A stretch of DNA of 64,000 nucleotides, from assembly GCA_022647575.1 (NCBI GenBank), contig JALCKY010000002.1:372001-436000 (forward strand). The letters are read 5' to 3'. Positions 41,632-50,274 of this stretch are shown here, piece after piece. The notes under the pieces are model-generated. The model had not been told where the DNA came from, searched no databases, and saw only the letters and a program-made list of their open reading frames with translations. The position numbers and the translations under genes were made by a program. The stretch is from Lachnospiraceae bacterium (GTDB lineage Bacteria > Bacillota > Clostridia > Lachnospirales > Lachnospiraceae). How positions within the stretch are numbered: the stretch's first letter is position 1; the number at the start of each line of letters is the position of its first letter.

Positions 41632-41804
41632 GACACGCCTCCTCCGGGAAATCTCCCTGCCGTATTGATTATAGCATAAGCAGACCCCGGAGAGATCCTG
41701 CTGTGAAATCCGGAAGCATTTCTGTTGTTAATTTGTTGTTAGTCTTCTGAGTATAATCAACGCAGAAAAGCTGATCAGCAGTCCGCACACAGAAGGAGCC
41801 GGTT

Positions 41805-43802
41805 ATGAAATCCAGAAAATCAGAAAGAAATCATCTGTCCGTCTGCATTTTTTCTTCCGTTCTTGCCCTGACGCTTGCTTTCCTGACCGGGACTTCGGCC
41901 GTCTGCGCAGAGACTTCCGCCGCATCGGTAAGTTCCGGTGCGTCCGGGGCATCGGTAAGTTCCGGTGCATCCGCCGCATCGGATAGTTCCGGCGCGTCCT
42001 CCGCGTCATCGGGGGATTCATCGTCCGCGCAGGAGGACGGAAAAATCCTCCTGCTGCACACGAACGACGTGCACTGCGCCGTGGATCAGACAAAAGACAG
42101 TTCTGGAAATGTCACCGGCCTTGGATACGCAGCGCTTGCTTCCTATAAGAAAAAAATGATTGCGGAATACGGCACGGAAAATGTCACACTTCTGGATGCC
42201 GGAGACTCCATCCAGGGCGGAAGCATCGGGACGCTTTCTTCCGGAAGCTGGATCATCAATATCATGAACCGGGTCGGCTACGATCTGGCCGTTCCCGGCA
42301 ATCATGAATTCGACTTCGGCCTCAGTCAGTTTCTCAATCTGACAAAAATGGCTTCATTTCCCTATCTGAGCTGCAATCTGACATCAAAAGCCGACGGAAA
42401 AAGGATCCTGGATGCATACAAGATTCTCAGTTACGGCGATACAAAAGTTGCCTATGTCGGCATCAGCACGCCGGAGAGCATTACGAAATCCACGCCTGCC
42501 TATTTTCAGGATGAAAACGGAAATTACCTGTACAGCTTTGCCGAAGATTCAGACGGGACCTCCCTTTACAAGGCGGTCCAGACCGCCGTGGATTCCGCAA
42601 AGGCGGAAGGGGCCGATTACGTCGTCGCCGTCGGACATCTGGGAGAAAAAGGCATCACTGACTTCTGGACCGGAACTTCGGTCATTGCAAATACGACCGG
42701 CATCGACATCCTGATCGACGGACATTCCCATGAGGAAATCGAGGACACGCTGGAAAATAAAGACGGAAAGAAAGTCGTCCATGCACAGACCGGCACCAAG
42801 CTGACGGATATCGGAAAAATCGTCATCGATACGAAAACCGGGAACATTTCACAGGAACTGGTAAAAGACTATACGGAACAGGATCCGGAAGTCCTGACCT
42901 ATATCAGCAGCATTGAAGACCAGTTCAAAGGTAAAATGGAAGAAAAGATCGGGAGCACGGACTATACGCTGACAACGAAGGACTCCGCCGGAAACCGTGC
43001 CGTCCGCACGGCAGAAACCAATCTCGGCGACCTGTGCGCGGATGCTTACCGTGAAGTGCTCGGAGGCGATATCGGATTATGCAACGGAGGCGGCATCCGC
43101 AGCGATCTTGAAGCCGGAGACATTTCCGTCGGCGACATCCTGAATGTCTATCCGTTCGGAAGCGATACCTGCATCATTTCCGCATCCGGACAGCAGATTC
43201 TGGATGCACTGGAATTATCGGCATGTGTCTATCCGAAAGAAAACGGCGGCTTCCTGCAGGTTTCAGGACTGACGTACACCATTGATGCCTCAGTGCCTTC
43301 TTCCGTAAAACGGTCTGACAGCCTCGACTTCCTCAGCGCGGACGGTCCGCGCCGGGTAAAAGACGTACAGGTAGGCGGAACGCCGATCGATGCCGCAAAA
43401 ATGTATAAAGTTGCGGGAAGCATCTACGGACTTCAGCAGGGCGGAGACGGATATTCCATGTTTAAGAACTGCGAAGTTATTTCCACAGCGACAATGAAGG
43501 ATTACGAGGCGCTGAAAAGTTATATTCAGACAAATCTCAACGGCTCCGTCGGAGCTGAATACAGCAGTCCTGAAGGACAGGGACGCATTGCTGTCCTCGG
43601 GACAGCCTCATCAGAACCGGCAGGAACAGCCTCAGCCGGAAGTTCCTATACCGTACAGAAAGGCGACTGGCTCTGCCGGATTGCCTCCTCTGTCTACGGA
43701 GACGGCAGCCTGTGGAAAAAAATATACGAGGCCAATACGGGGATCATTGCCGATCCGGACCTCATCTATGCCGGACAGGAACTGAAGATTCCGGCAGCAT
43801 AA
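41805..43802 (+). CDS. secreted 5'-nucleotidase with C-terminal LysM
   Basis: 665 residues. A signal peptide (to about residue 32) is followed by a Ser/Ala/Gly low-complexity linker (about 33-72). The calcineurin-like metallophosphatase has LLHTNDVHC, DAGDSIQGG, GNHEFDFG and DGHSHEE; then comes the 5'-nucleotidase C-terminal domain (NGGGIRSDLEAGDISVGDILNVYPFG), and a LysM domain (SYTVQKGDWLCRIASSVYGDG...). It would dephosphorylate nucleotides outside the cell while held on the wall by LysM. No LPXTG motif. Its stop is one base from the convergent TadC stop. Confidence 0.92.
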   Translation: MKSRKSERNHLSVCIFSSVLALTLAFLTGTSAVCAETSAASVSSGASGASVSSGASAASDSSGASSASSGDSSSAQEDGKILLLHTNDVHCAVDQTKDSSGNVTGLGYAALASYKKKMIAEYGTENVTLLDAGDSIQGGSIGTLSSGSWIINIMNRVGYDLAVPGNHEFDFGLSQFLNLTKMASFPYLSCNLTSKADGKRILDAYKILSYGDTKVAYVGISTPESITKSTPAYFQDENGNYLYSFAEDSDGTSLYKAVQTAVDSAKAEGADYVVAVGHLGEKGITDFWTGTSVIANTTGIDILIDGHSHEEIEDTLENKDGKKVVHAQTGTKLTDIGKIVIDTKTGNISQELVKDYTEQDPEVLTYISSIEDQFKGKMEEKIGSTDYTLTTKDSAGNRAVRTAETNLGDLCADAYREVLGGDIGLCNGGGIRSDLEAGDISVGDILNVYPFGSDTCIISASGQQILDALELSACVYPKENGGFLQVSGLTYTIDASVPSSVKRSDSLDFLSADGPRRVKDVQVGGTPIDAAKMYKVAGSIYGLQQGGDGYSMFKNCEVISTATMKDYEALKSYIQTNLNGSVGAEYSSPEGQGRIAVLGTASSEPAGTASAGSSYTVQKGDWLCRIASSVYGDGSLWKKIYEANTGIIADPDLIYAGQELKIPAA

Positions 43803-43803
43803 A

Positions 43804-45039
43804 CTACGTAAACTTCACAAAGGCCGGCACCATCAGAATGGCAATCACCACCAGCAGCATCAGGAACATCGGCAGAAGCAGTTTGGTGCCGGCTTCTTCA
43901 CCCAGCACGCGGGCCTGCTTTTTCCGCTCTTCAAAGGCTGCGGCCGCTTCCTGTTCCAGCAGGAGAATCAGTTCCCGGCTGCCTCTTTTCAGGTTCTGGA
44001 TCAGAATCGCAGAAAGCGTCCGGTACTTGACGAGAGGCGTACGGTTTCCGAGGTGTTCGTAAGCCTCTGCTTCCGGGATTCCTTTCTCCATTTCCAGATA
44101 AGTTCTGGCAATTTCTTCGAATCCTTCCCGCCTGCGTCCGCCTCTCTTCAGTGTACGGCGGTAGTCTTTTGTCATTTTCTCAAACGCCTTTCTCATGGAC
44201 ATGCCTGCATTGAGAAGAAGGGTCAGTTTGCTGATGATATGCGGATAATCCAGCATCATCTGCGCACGCTTCTTCTCTTCCGCCCTGCGGCTGCTTTCCT
44301 TCTGCGAAAACAGATAGGCAATGGCAGCGAAGATTCCGAGAGCGGCAATGGCAAGTCCCGAACTTCCGCCGGTGCCCGACCAGGAAACGCTCCGGCCGCC
44401 AATCGTCTCCGGGAGCGTCAGCTTCTCATCAGAAGCATCCTGCGATTCAACAGCTTTCCTGACTTCTTTCTGCAGGGCTTCCTCTTCCGTAAGTATCCGC
44501 GGAAAAACCGTCAGAACCAGCACCCGGTTCCGTATTTCCCCCTGGCAGGAAATCTCGGCTTCTGCCCGGACACGGGTACCTCCGTCCGGCACGTCATCCG
44601 CAATGGTCCCTTCATAGTCCATGATATCCGGCGGTGTCGTTACCCAGGAAATTTCTACAGGCAGGCCTTCCATTTCCGTCATCAGATTCAGATTCCGGTC
44701 GACATGGCCTGCCTTCGTTTCACCGAGCACGGCCTTTTCCAGCTTTCCGCACGCTTCCTCCAGAAACCCGGTCACTTCGCTGTCTGAATATTTCCGCGCG
44801 CCGACTTCGACTTCCACTTCCTTCTGCTCACCGCCGATGGCCGCATTCAGCGTTTCACTGTAACTGCCGCTGCCGTAATCCCCTCTTTCCAGGTATCCGG
44901 CCGATGCCGTGTCTTCCCGTTTTTCCATGACAAAAACCAGTCCGCCGATGATGAGAAATAAAACAGCAATCAAAAGGGAAGTCCGGAAATTTTTCTCCGA
45001 TGCCCCGATGGACTGAAGCAGTTTTCTGCCTTTTCTCAT
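43804..45039 (-). CDS. TadC-like type II secretion F-domain protein
   Basis: 411 residues from the ATG at 45039 (MRKGRKLLQS), with GGGGAGGTG upstream. One N-terminal helix (about 20-35), then an extracytoplasmic insert of about 170 residues rich in acidic and beta-type segments, then a helix and the T2SF domain (HIISKLTLLLNAGMSMRKAFEKM; LILLLEQEAAAAFEERKKQARVLGEEAG) and a final helix. The T2SF domain makes the inner-membrane platform of the Flp pilus with TadB. Last gene of the tad core operon. Confidence 0.83.
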   Translation of the reverse strand: MRKGRKLLQSIGASEKNFRTSLLIAVLFLIIGGLVFVMEKREDTASAGYLERGDYGSGSYSETLNAAIGGEQKEVEVEVGARKYSDSEVTGFLEEACGKLEKAVLGETKAGHVDRNLNLMTEMEGLPVEISWVTTPPDIMDYEGTIADDVPDGGTRVRAEAEISCQGEIRNRVLVLTVFPRILTEEEALQKEVRKAVESQDASDEKLTLPETIGGRSVSWSGTGGSSGLAIAALGIFAAIAYLFSQKESSRRAEEKKRAQMMLDYPHIISKLTLLLNAGMSMRKAFEKMTKDYRRTLKRGGRRREGFEEIARTYLEMEKGIPEAEAYEHLGNRTPLVKYRTLSAILIQNLKRGSRELILLLEQEAAAAFEERKKQARVLGEEAGTKLLLPMFLMLLVVIAILMVPAFVKFT

Positions 45040-45085
45040 TCTGCACCTCCCCGGTCCGATGCGTTTACTGTCCTGCCTGCCGCTT

Positions 45086-45877
45086 CTACACCTGAATGTC
45101 CACGATCCGGCTTCCCAATGCAAAAGCTCCCGCATAAACCATCAGGCAGCCGGTCATGACCGCCGCGCCGAAAGCCGTTCCGTATAGAATGCTCAGGAAG
45201 CCGGGAGAAGCAATCTGCATATACAGGATGATTGCACAGGGCATCGCCGACATGATTTTCTGCTCGAATTTCTGTGCAGCCAGAGCCGTATCGATTTCCC
45301 GCTCAACGTCAATCTTGTCTCCGATCGTCCTGGCTGTCGCCTGGATGATGTCGACCATGCTTCCGCCCATCCGTTTGGCAGAAGAAAAGACTGCAGCAAA
45401 ATTGCTGATATCTTCAAGTCCTGTCCGGTCCGCAAAATCAAACAGCAGCTCCTCTGCCGGCACGCTGACCCGGATCCGGCTGTTGAGATAGGCAATTTCC
45501 CTGGTCATCTGCGATTTCTTTCCGATGACTCTTGCAAGATCCTTCTCCGTTTCAAGAAAAGCATTCTCAACGGAATATCCTGCCCTGAGCGACACCGCAA
45601 GCGAATTGAGAGCCGTACGGAAATCGTACGTCAGCATTTTCAGACGTTTTTCCCCATACTGCTTTTTCCGGATCCGTATCCAGAAAAAGGAAAGCGGCGC
45701 CAGAAAGAAAAATGCCGCGGTGCTCTGATAAAAAAGATAATCGATTCCGCCGGTCAGTATCAGACATTCCGCAAGAACGCGGAGCCATTCCCTGACGGAA
45801 AACCGGTATACCGTGTAGTCTGTTCTCTCAATCCTGCACTCCGGAAGTTCTCTTTGCTTCACTGTCTCTTTTCTCAA
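45086..45877 (-). CDS. TadB-like type II secretion F-domain protein
   Basis: 264 residues, starting at a TTG (45877) that overlaps the CpaF stop as TTGA and lies seven bases after GGGAG; the frame is open further upstream but only inside cpaF. Helices near residues 35-65 and two at the C-terminus flank the T2SF domain (DFRTALNSLAVSLRAGYSVENAFLE; AAVFSSAKRMGGSMVDIIQATARTIGDKIDVE). It partners TadC in the pilus platform. Confidence 0.85.
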   Translation of the reverse strand: MRKETVKQRELPECRIERTDYTVYRFSVREWLRVLAECLILTGGIDYLFYQSTAAFFFLAPLSFFWIRIRKKQYGEKRLKMLTYDFRTALNSLAVSLRAGYSVENAFLETEKDLARVIGKKSQMTREIAYLNSRIRVSVPAEELLFDFADRTGLEDISNFAAVFSSAKRMGGSMVDIIQATARTIGDKIDVEREIDTALAAQKFEQKIMSAMPCAIILYMQIASPGFLSILYGTAFGAAVMTGCLMVYAGAFALGSRIVDIQV

Positions 45878-47067
45878 ATCACGACTCCCGTCCTTTCCAG
45901 CTTGCCGGTATGCTTCAGTTCGCCCATCTTCACAAGCGACTTTCTCCCGCCGTCCCATTCATAAAGCGGATGCAGAAGGATATTCTCATTTTCGTATCCG
46001 TCGATTTCCGCAATCTCCAGCACGCGGCGGCTTCTGTCTCTCAGACGTCCGAGATGCACCAGGATATCCACGCCGGAAGCAATCTGCCTGCGGATAGCCG
46101 GCAGCGGGAGGGCAAATGCCATCAGCACCATCGTCTCAAGGCGGGAAAGAGAGTCAGCCGCCGAGTTCGCATGAATCGTGCACAGGGATCCGTCATGTCC
46201 CGTATTAAATGCCTGCAGCATGTCGACCGCCTCTCCGCCCCTTACTTCGCCGACGATCACGCGGTCAGGCCTCATGCGGAGGGAGCTTTTGATCAGATCA
46301 CGGATCGTGATGTTTTCATTTCCCTCCATGTTCGCGCTCTTTGCTTCCAGCCGCACCAGGTTGTCGATTCCCTGGATCTGCAGTTCGGCGTTGTCTTCAA
46401 TCGTAATGATGCGCTCGTTCTTCGGAATATAATTTGACAGTGCATTGAGGAAGGTCGTCTTCCCGGCCGATGTGCCTCCGCTGATGATGATGGAATAGCC
46501 TGCCTCAACCAGCTTCTGCAGAAAATGAGACGCTTCTTCGGAAATGCTTCCGATGGCAATCAGCTTTTCCATGGTAATCGGCGTATCGGGGAAACGGCGG
46601 ATTGTCAGGATCGGACCGTCCAGGGCAATCGGGGAAATGACTGCATTTACCCTGGCCCCGTTGGAAAGTCTCGCATCGACAATCGGCTTGCGCTCATTGA
46701 CTACGCGGTTGCAATTTCCGACGATTTGCTGGACAACATCTTCAAGTTTTTCCCTGGAGGAAAAAGTCCTTTCCCACAGCCGCATCTGTCCGTTTTTTTC
46801 CACATAGATCCGCTCCGGACCGTTCACCATGATTTCCGTGACGTCTTTATCGTCGATCAGTTCCTGGAGGATATCCAGTTTCCGCACGGAACTGAAAAGT
46901 TCGCGGCTGAGCGTGTTCCTCTCGCTCACCGTCAGATAATTTTCATGGCTGAAGCCGAGAACGAGATCATCAATGATGCTTCTGATTTCTTCGTCGCTCA
47001 GTTCCCCCCGCTCATCCAGAGAGCTCATAAGAATTTTTCTCAGTTCCCTGTAATGTGCCGGTTCCAT
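45874..47067 (-). CDS. CpaF/TadA pilus-assembly ATPase
   Basis: 397 residues of secretion ATPase. Walker A GGTSAGKTTFLNAL near residue 200, Asp box ERIITIEDNAELQIQ, Walker B-type RPDRVIVGEVRGGEAVDMLQAFNTGHDGSLCTIHANSA. It powers pilin extraction and pilus growth at the cytoplasmic face. The ATG at 47067 is spaced six bases after GGAAGGGG and lies 27 bp inside the TadZ-like gene; its stop overlaps the TadB start. These overlaps indicate a tightly coupled operon. Confidence 0.94.
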   Translation of the reverse strand: MEPAHYRELRKILMSSLDERGELSDEEIRSIIDDLVLGFSHENYLTVSERNTLSRELFSSVRKLDILQELIDDKDVTEIMVNGPERIYVEKNGQMRLWERTFSSREKLEDVVQQIVGNCNRVVNERKPIVDARLSNGARVNAVISPIALDGPILTIRRFPDTPITMEKLIAIGSISEEASHFLQKLVEAGYSIIISGGTSAGKTTFLNALSNYIPKNERIITIEDNAELQIQGIDNLVRLEAKSANMEGNENITIRDLIKSSLRMRPDRVIVGEVRGGEAVDMLQAFNTGHDGSLCTIHANSAADSLSRLETMVLMAFALPLPAIRRQIASGVDILVHLGRLRDRSRRVLEIAEIDGYENENILLHPLYEWDGGRKSLVKMGELKHTGKLERTGVVI

Positions 47068-48275
47068 GGCATGCCCCTTCCTGCCTGCTTCCGGCTGCAG
47101 CCGTCCTGTGCCGGTGCACGGCGATATCCGTCCTTTTCCGTCACCCGGCTGTACCCGTTCTGTTCCGGCACACGGCCGTATCCTTCCCGCTCCGGCACAC
47201 GGCGGTATCCGTTTCTTCCCGGAGTCTCCCGCAGGAAACGGTTTCTTTCGGCACTGCTTCTGCCGAATCCTTCCCGTTCAATCTGCTGTCTTGTAAAATC
47301 ACCGAGCGGACCGAATTCCAGCTGTTCCGCATAGCGGTCGCATCGTTCGGTTCCCGGCTTGTACGGAATGTTTATTTTCCGGATTTTTTCCTTAAGGTCT
47401 TCACATTTCCACAGTCTGAGAAGCTCGCTGAACTGCGCCAGTTTTGCGTCAGCCAGGATGTCCTTCCGGACGGGCATGTAAATCAGGTCGCAGAACTGCA
47501 GCATTTCCTTCAGCCCGTTCATGGCGCTGCCGAAATCCAGAATCAGGATTTCATAATTCGTCCGTTCCTTCAGCAAATGAAGCAGCTGCATCCATTCCTC
47601 CGGGCTCGTATTCCACAGATCCTGCATCGAACGGACCGGCGGAAGATAATCAAGGTTACCGACGCTTTCAATCATCGCGTTGACCTTATCCGCCAGATTG
47701 GACTGCTCCTGCCGCAGGTAGTAGATCAGGTCGGAAAGATCCCGCTTATACGTTTTGTGAAAGAGCTCCGGAAAACCGGAACAGCTTTCAAAATTCAGAT
47801 AAAGCGCTGCCCTCTCCTTGCCGAGGAGTTCGCCCAGCGTAATGGCAAAAGAAGTTTTCAGGCATCTCCCGACAGGCGAATAAACACCGATGACTTCGGT
47901 ATTTTCCTTCATGACTGTGCCTTCCTCATGTTCAGCCTCCTCTTCCGCATAGTAGGAAAGGACCTCACGGATCAGCGACGAGGAAGGCTGGTATTTATTG
48001 ACGGAAGGATATTCTTCAAAATTCGGCTTATGGATTCCTTCTGAAAGAATAATCAGTTTCCCGATCGGATACTCCGAAACTTCCCTGCACATTGCCTGTT
48101 CGGAAATCAGCAGAAGTTCAACTCTGTGGTTTTCCAAAAAGACCTTAAGCTGTTCGATGCTCGTAAACGCATGTACCTCGAAAGGGACATTTCTCGATTT
48201 ACGGTTCACATACTCCATAAAATTTACGGCATAGGCAGTTTCAAGGTCGCACAGCGCCATGACATTTCTTCCCAT
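47040..48275 (-). CDS. TadZ/CpaE-like pilus-positioning protein with a C-terminal repeat tail
   Basis: 411 residues from the ATG at 48275 (six bases after AGGAGG; a second ATG at 48281 is too close). An N-terminal receiver-like domain (about 1-110) is followed by a MinD/ParA-type domain whose P-loop is altered (SPVGRCLKTSFA near residue 130), as in TadZ. The last ~60 residues are five 9-residue units of the type EREGYGRVP, encoded by 27-bp DNA repeats. TadZ proteins place the pilus machine at the pole. A promoter at 48429-48456 drives the operon. Confidence 0.83.
   Translation of the reverse strand: MGRNVMALCDLETAYAVNFMEYVNRKSRNVPFEVHAFTSIEQLKVFLENHRVELLLISEQAMCREVSEYPIGKLIILSEGIHKPNFEEYPSVNKYQPSSSLIREVLSYYAEEEAEHEEGTVMKENTEVIGVYSPVGRCLKTSFAITLGELLGKERAALYLNFESCSGFPELFHKTYKRDLSDLIYYLRQEQSNLADKVNAMIESVGNLDYLPPVRSMQDLWNTSPEEWMQLLHLLKERTNYEILILDFGSAMNGLKEMLQFCDLIYMPVRKDILADAKLAQFSELLRLWKCEDLKEKIRKINIPYKPGTERCDRYAEQLEFGPLGDFTRQQIEREGFGRSSAERNRFLRETPGRNGYRRVPEREGYGRVPEQNGYSRVTEKDGYRRAPAQDGCSRKQAGRGMPWNRHITGN
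47095..47222 (-). repeat. 27-bp coding tandem repeats in the TadZ-like gene
   Basis: About five units encoding [E/A]-x-x-GY-x-R-[V/A]-P. The arginine- and tyrosine-rich tail is probably disordered and positively charged. The number of units may vary between strains. Confidence 0.75.
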
Positions 48276-48428
48276 TTTCATCCTCCTGGTCTATCGTCAG
48301 CGGTATACGTAAAAAAGAGCGGCAGAAACTGAAGGGCACATCTTCTGCACCGAAAGAAAAGCTTCATTTTTCAATTCATGATTTTCTGAAAAATGCGGAC
48401 CGGAAAGGGCCCGTTCAGGATAGGTCAT

Positions 48429-48456
48429 AGTATATCAGAAAAATACAGAGAATCAA
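48429..48456 (-). promoter_or_regulatory. promoter of the TadZ-CpaF-TadB-TadC operon
   Basis: On the minus strand: TTGATT (48451-48456), 16-bp spacer, TATACT (48429-48434). Base for base it resembles the prepilin-peptidase promoter at 51920-51947 (shared TTATTGA...TTTTTCTG-TATACT), including the hairpin nine to eleven bases upstream. Confidence 0.7.
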
Positions 48457-48465
48457 TAACTGAAA

Positions 48466-48500
48466 AGTGCACGAAAAACCTTCCGGATTTTTCGTGCACT
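48466..48500 (-). terminator. hairpin, copy 3 of the four-member family
   Basis: AGTGCACGAAAAA (48466-48478) pairs with TTTTTCGTGCACT (48488-48500). A run of T follows on the minus strand. It lies after the original end of the coiled-coil gene (48541) and just upstream of the TadZ operon promoter. Confidence 0.72.
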
Positions 48501-48565
48501 GCGTCAAGCAAAATCATGATAATGAGGTTAAATCATAATTTCAGATTGTAATTTTCTCCAGCTTT

Positions 48566-50274
48566 GCGCTGTGATCAATGTCATTTAGTTAACCAATTTC
48601 AAATTAAAATCCAGTGGTTTTCTTTCAGAGAGAGCCACTGTTTTTTTTCGTCAAAAACTTAAAAAATATTACGAAAATAGTTGACAAGATAGCCAAAATA
48701 TGTTGCGCGAGCCTTGATTATAAACATTTTTCAAGGAGGCGCCCTATGGCTCAAAATTTTTTATCTGATTTAAAACTGACCCTCGACAACTGTATTGCAG
48801 ACCTTGATGAGATTCACTTCATGTTCTGCCAAAATCCGGAGGCTGATTTTACAAGAAATCGTAAACTCTCTTTCCATGATTATATTCAGCTCATGCTTCA
48901 AATGCAGAGTAAGTCTGTTTCAAATGAAATCCTGGATTTCTTCGAACATTCTCTTTCAGCTCCTACAAAATCTGCTTTTACACAGCAGCGATTCAAACTT
49001 CAACCAGAAGGATGGAATTTCCTGTTCCATATATTTGTGGAACAGTGCAGGGAACTGTCTGATCAGCTCTATTGCGGCTATCGCCTTTTAGCATGCGATG
49101 GTTCTGATGTCAACATAGCACGCAACCCAGAGGATGAAAGAACTTTTATCCATGAAGGTGAAAAAGGTTACAATGCAATTCACGTCAATGCACTTTATGA
49201 TATCACTAACCATACATACTGTGATTTTCTGGTTCAGGGCAAAAAGAAGCTTCATGAACGTGCTGCACTAAATTCCATGATTGACCGTTACTCCGATCCT
49301 GTACCAGCTATTTTAATGGCAGATCGGGGATATGAAAGCTTCAATGTCTTTGCTCACCTTATTCAAAAAGATATGAAATTTGTTATCCGTATGAAGGACA
49401 TCAACAGTAATGGCATCCTTTCCACTTACAGTCTTCCTGACAGTGAGTTTGATACCTATATAAGAACTACGCTTACCAGACGACATACGAAGGAAACACT
49501 CGAAAATCCGAATACGTATACCATTCTTCAGCCGATTACCGATTTTGATTTCTTTGATGATGGTTGTACTTATTTTGCTATTGAATTTCGCATTGTTCGT
49601 ATTCTTCTTGATAATGGAACTTACATTTGTATTGCAACCAATCTATCAGAAGAAGAATTTCCTTTGGAAGAGATTAAAAAGCTTTACAGAATGAGATGGA
49701 GCGTGGAAACAAGTTTTCGGGAACTGAAATATACGATTGGTCTCGTCAACTGGCACAGTAGCAAGTATGACGGAATTCTTCAAGAAATCAATGCGCGCAT
49801 GATACTTTATAACTTCTGCGAACTTGTAATCGCTCATGCTGTAGTAAAAACAAGGGACAACACGAAACATACGTATAAAATAAATTTCGCCACTGCAGTC
49901 AACATATGCAGAGCATATCTAAAACAGGGCAGTGACGAAATAAAGACCATGCTTCTCATACAAAATCATCTGACACCAGTCAGATGCAACCGTAAATATC
50001 CTATCAACCTCCGACCAAAGAGAAATAGGGATTTCATGTATCGAGCGGCTTAAATCTCGTTACCATTATACTTCCTTTTTAGGCAGATTTGCAATCTGTC
50101 TATTTGACATACGCCAATATATTTTTGAAACCGTCAGATTTGTTTTCCTGATTCAAATCTCAACCGTTTTCACATGCCTTTTCTTAACTAAACAGATTTT
50201 TCAGAGGCTTGTAACCTGTGAGATACCTTTCCTAACAGACGAAATGCTTATCTAAATGACATTGGCGCTGTGAT
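48566..50274. mobile_element. complete IS4-family element with 10-bp target duplication
   Basis: The element spans 48576-50264 (1689 bp). Ends are CAATGTCATTTAG... and ...CTAAATGACATTG, inverted repeats of 13 perfect bases with further weak matches inward. Both sides carry GCGCTGTGAT (48566-48575 and 50265-50274). The element is markedly more AT-rich than its surroundings, so it is a recent arrival. It was inserted into the last codons of the coiled-coil gene. Confidence 0.93.
48746..50053 (+). CDS. IS4-family transposase
   Basis: 435 residues from the ATG at 48746 (MAQNFLSDLKLTLDN), preceded by AAGGAGG. The catalytic triad fits ACDGSDVN, ILMADRGYES and the IS4 YREK box YRMRWSVETSFRELK. Intact frame, no frameshift. 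Codon use is AT-rich compared with its neighbours. A longer reading from 48614 has no ribosome site. Confidence 0.95.
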   Translation: MAQNFLSDLKLTLDNCIADLDEIHFMFCQNPEADFTRNRKLSFHDYIQLMLQMQSKSVSNEILDFFEHSLSAPTKSAFTQQRFKLQPEGWNFLFHIFVEQCRELSDQLYCGYRLLACDGSDVNIARNPEDERTFIHEGEKGYNAIHVNALYDITNHTYCDFLVQGKKKLHERAALNSMIDRYSDPVPAILMADRGYESFNVFAHLIQKDMKFVIRMKDINSNGILSTYSLPDSEFDTYIRTTLTRRHTKETLENPNTYTILQPITDFDFFDDGCTYFAIEFRIVRILLDNGTYICIATNLSEEEFPLEEIKKLYRMRWSVETSFRELKYTIGLVNWHSSKYDGILQEINARMILYNFCELVIAHAVVKTRDNTKHTYKINFATAVNICRAYLKQGSDEIKTMLLIQNHLTPVRCNRKYPINLRPKRNRDFMYRAA

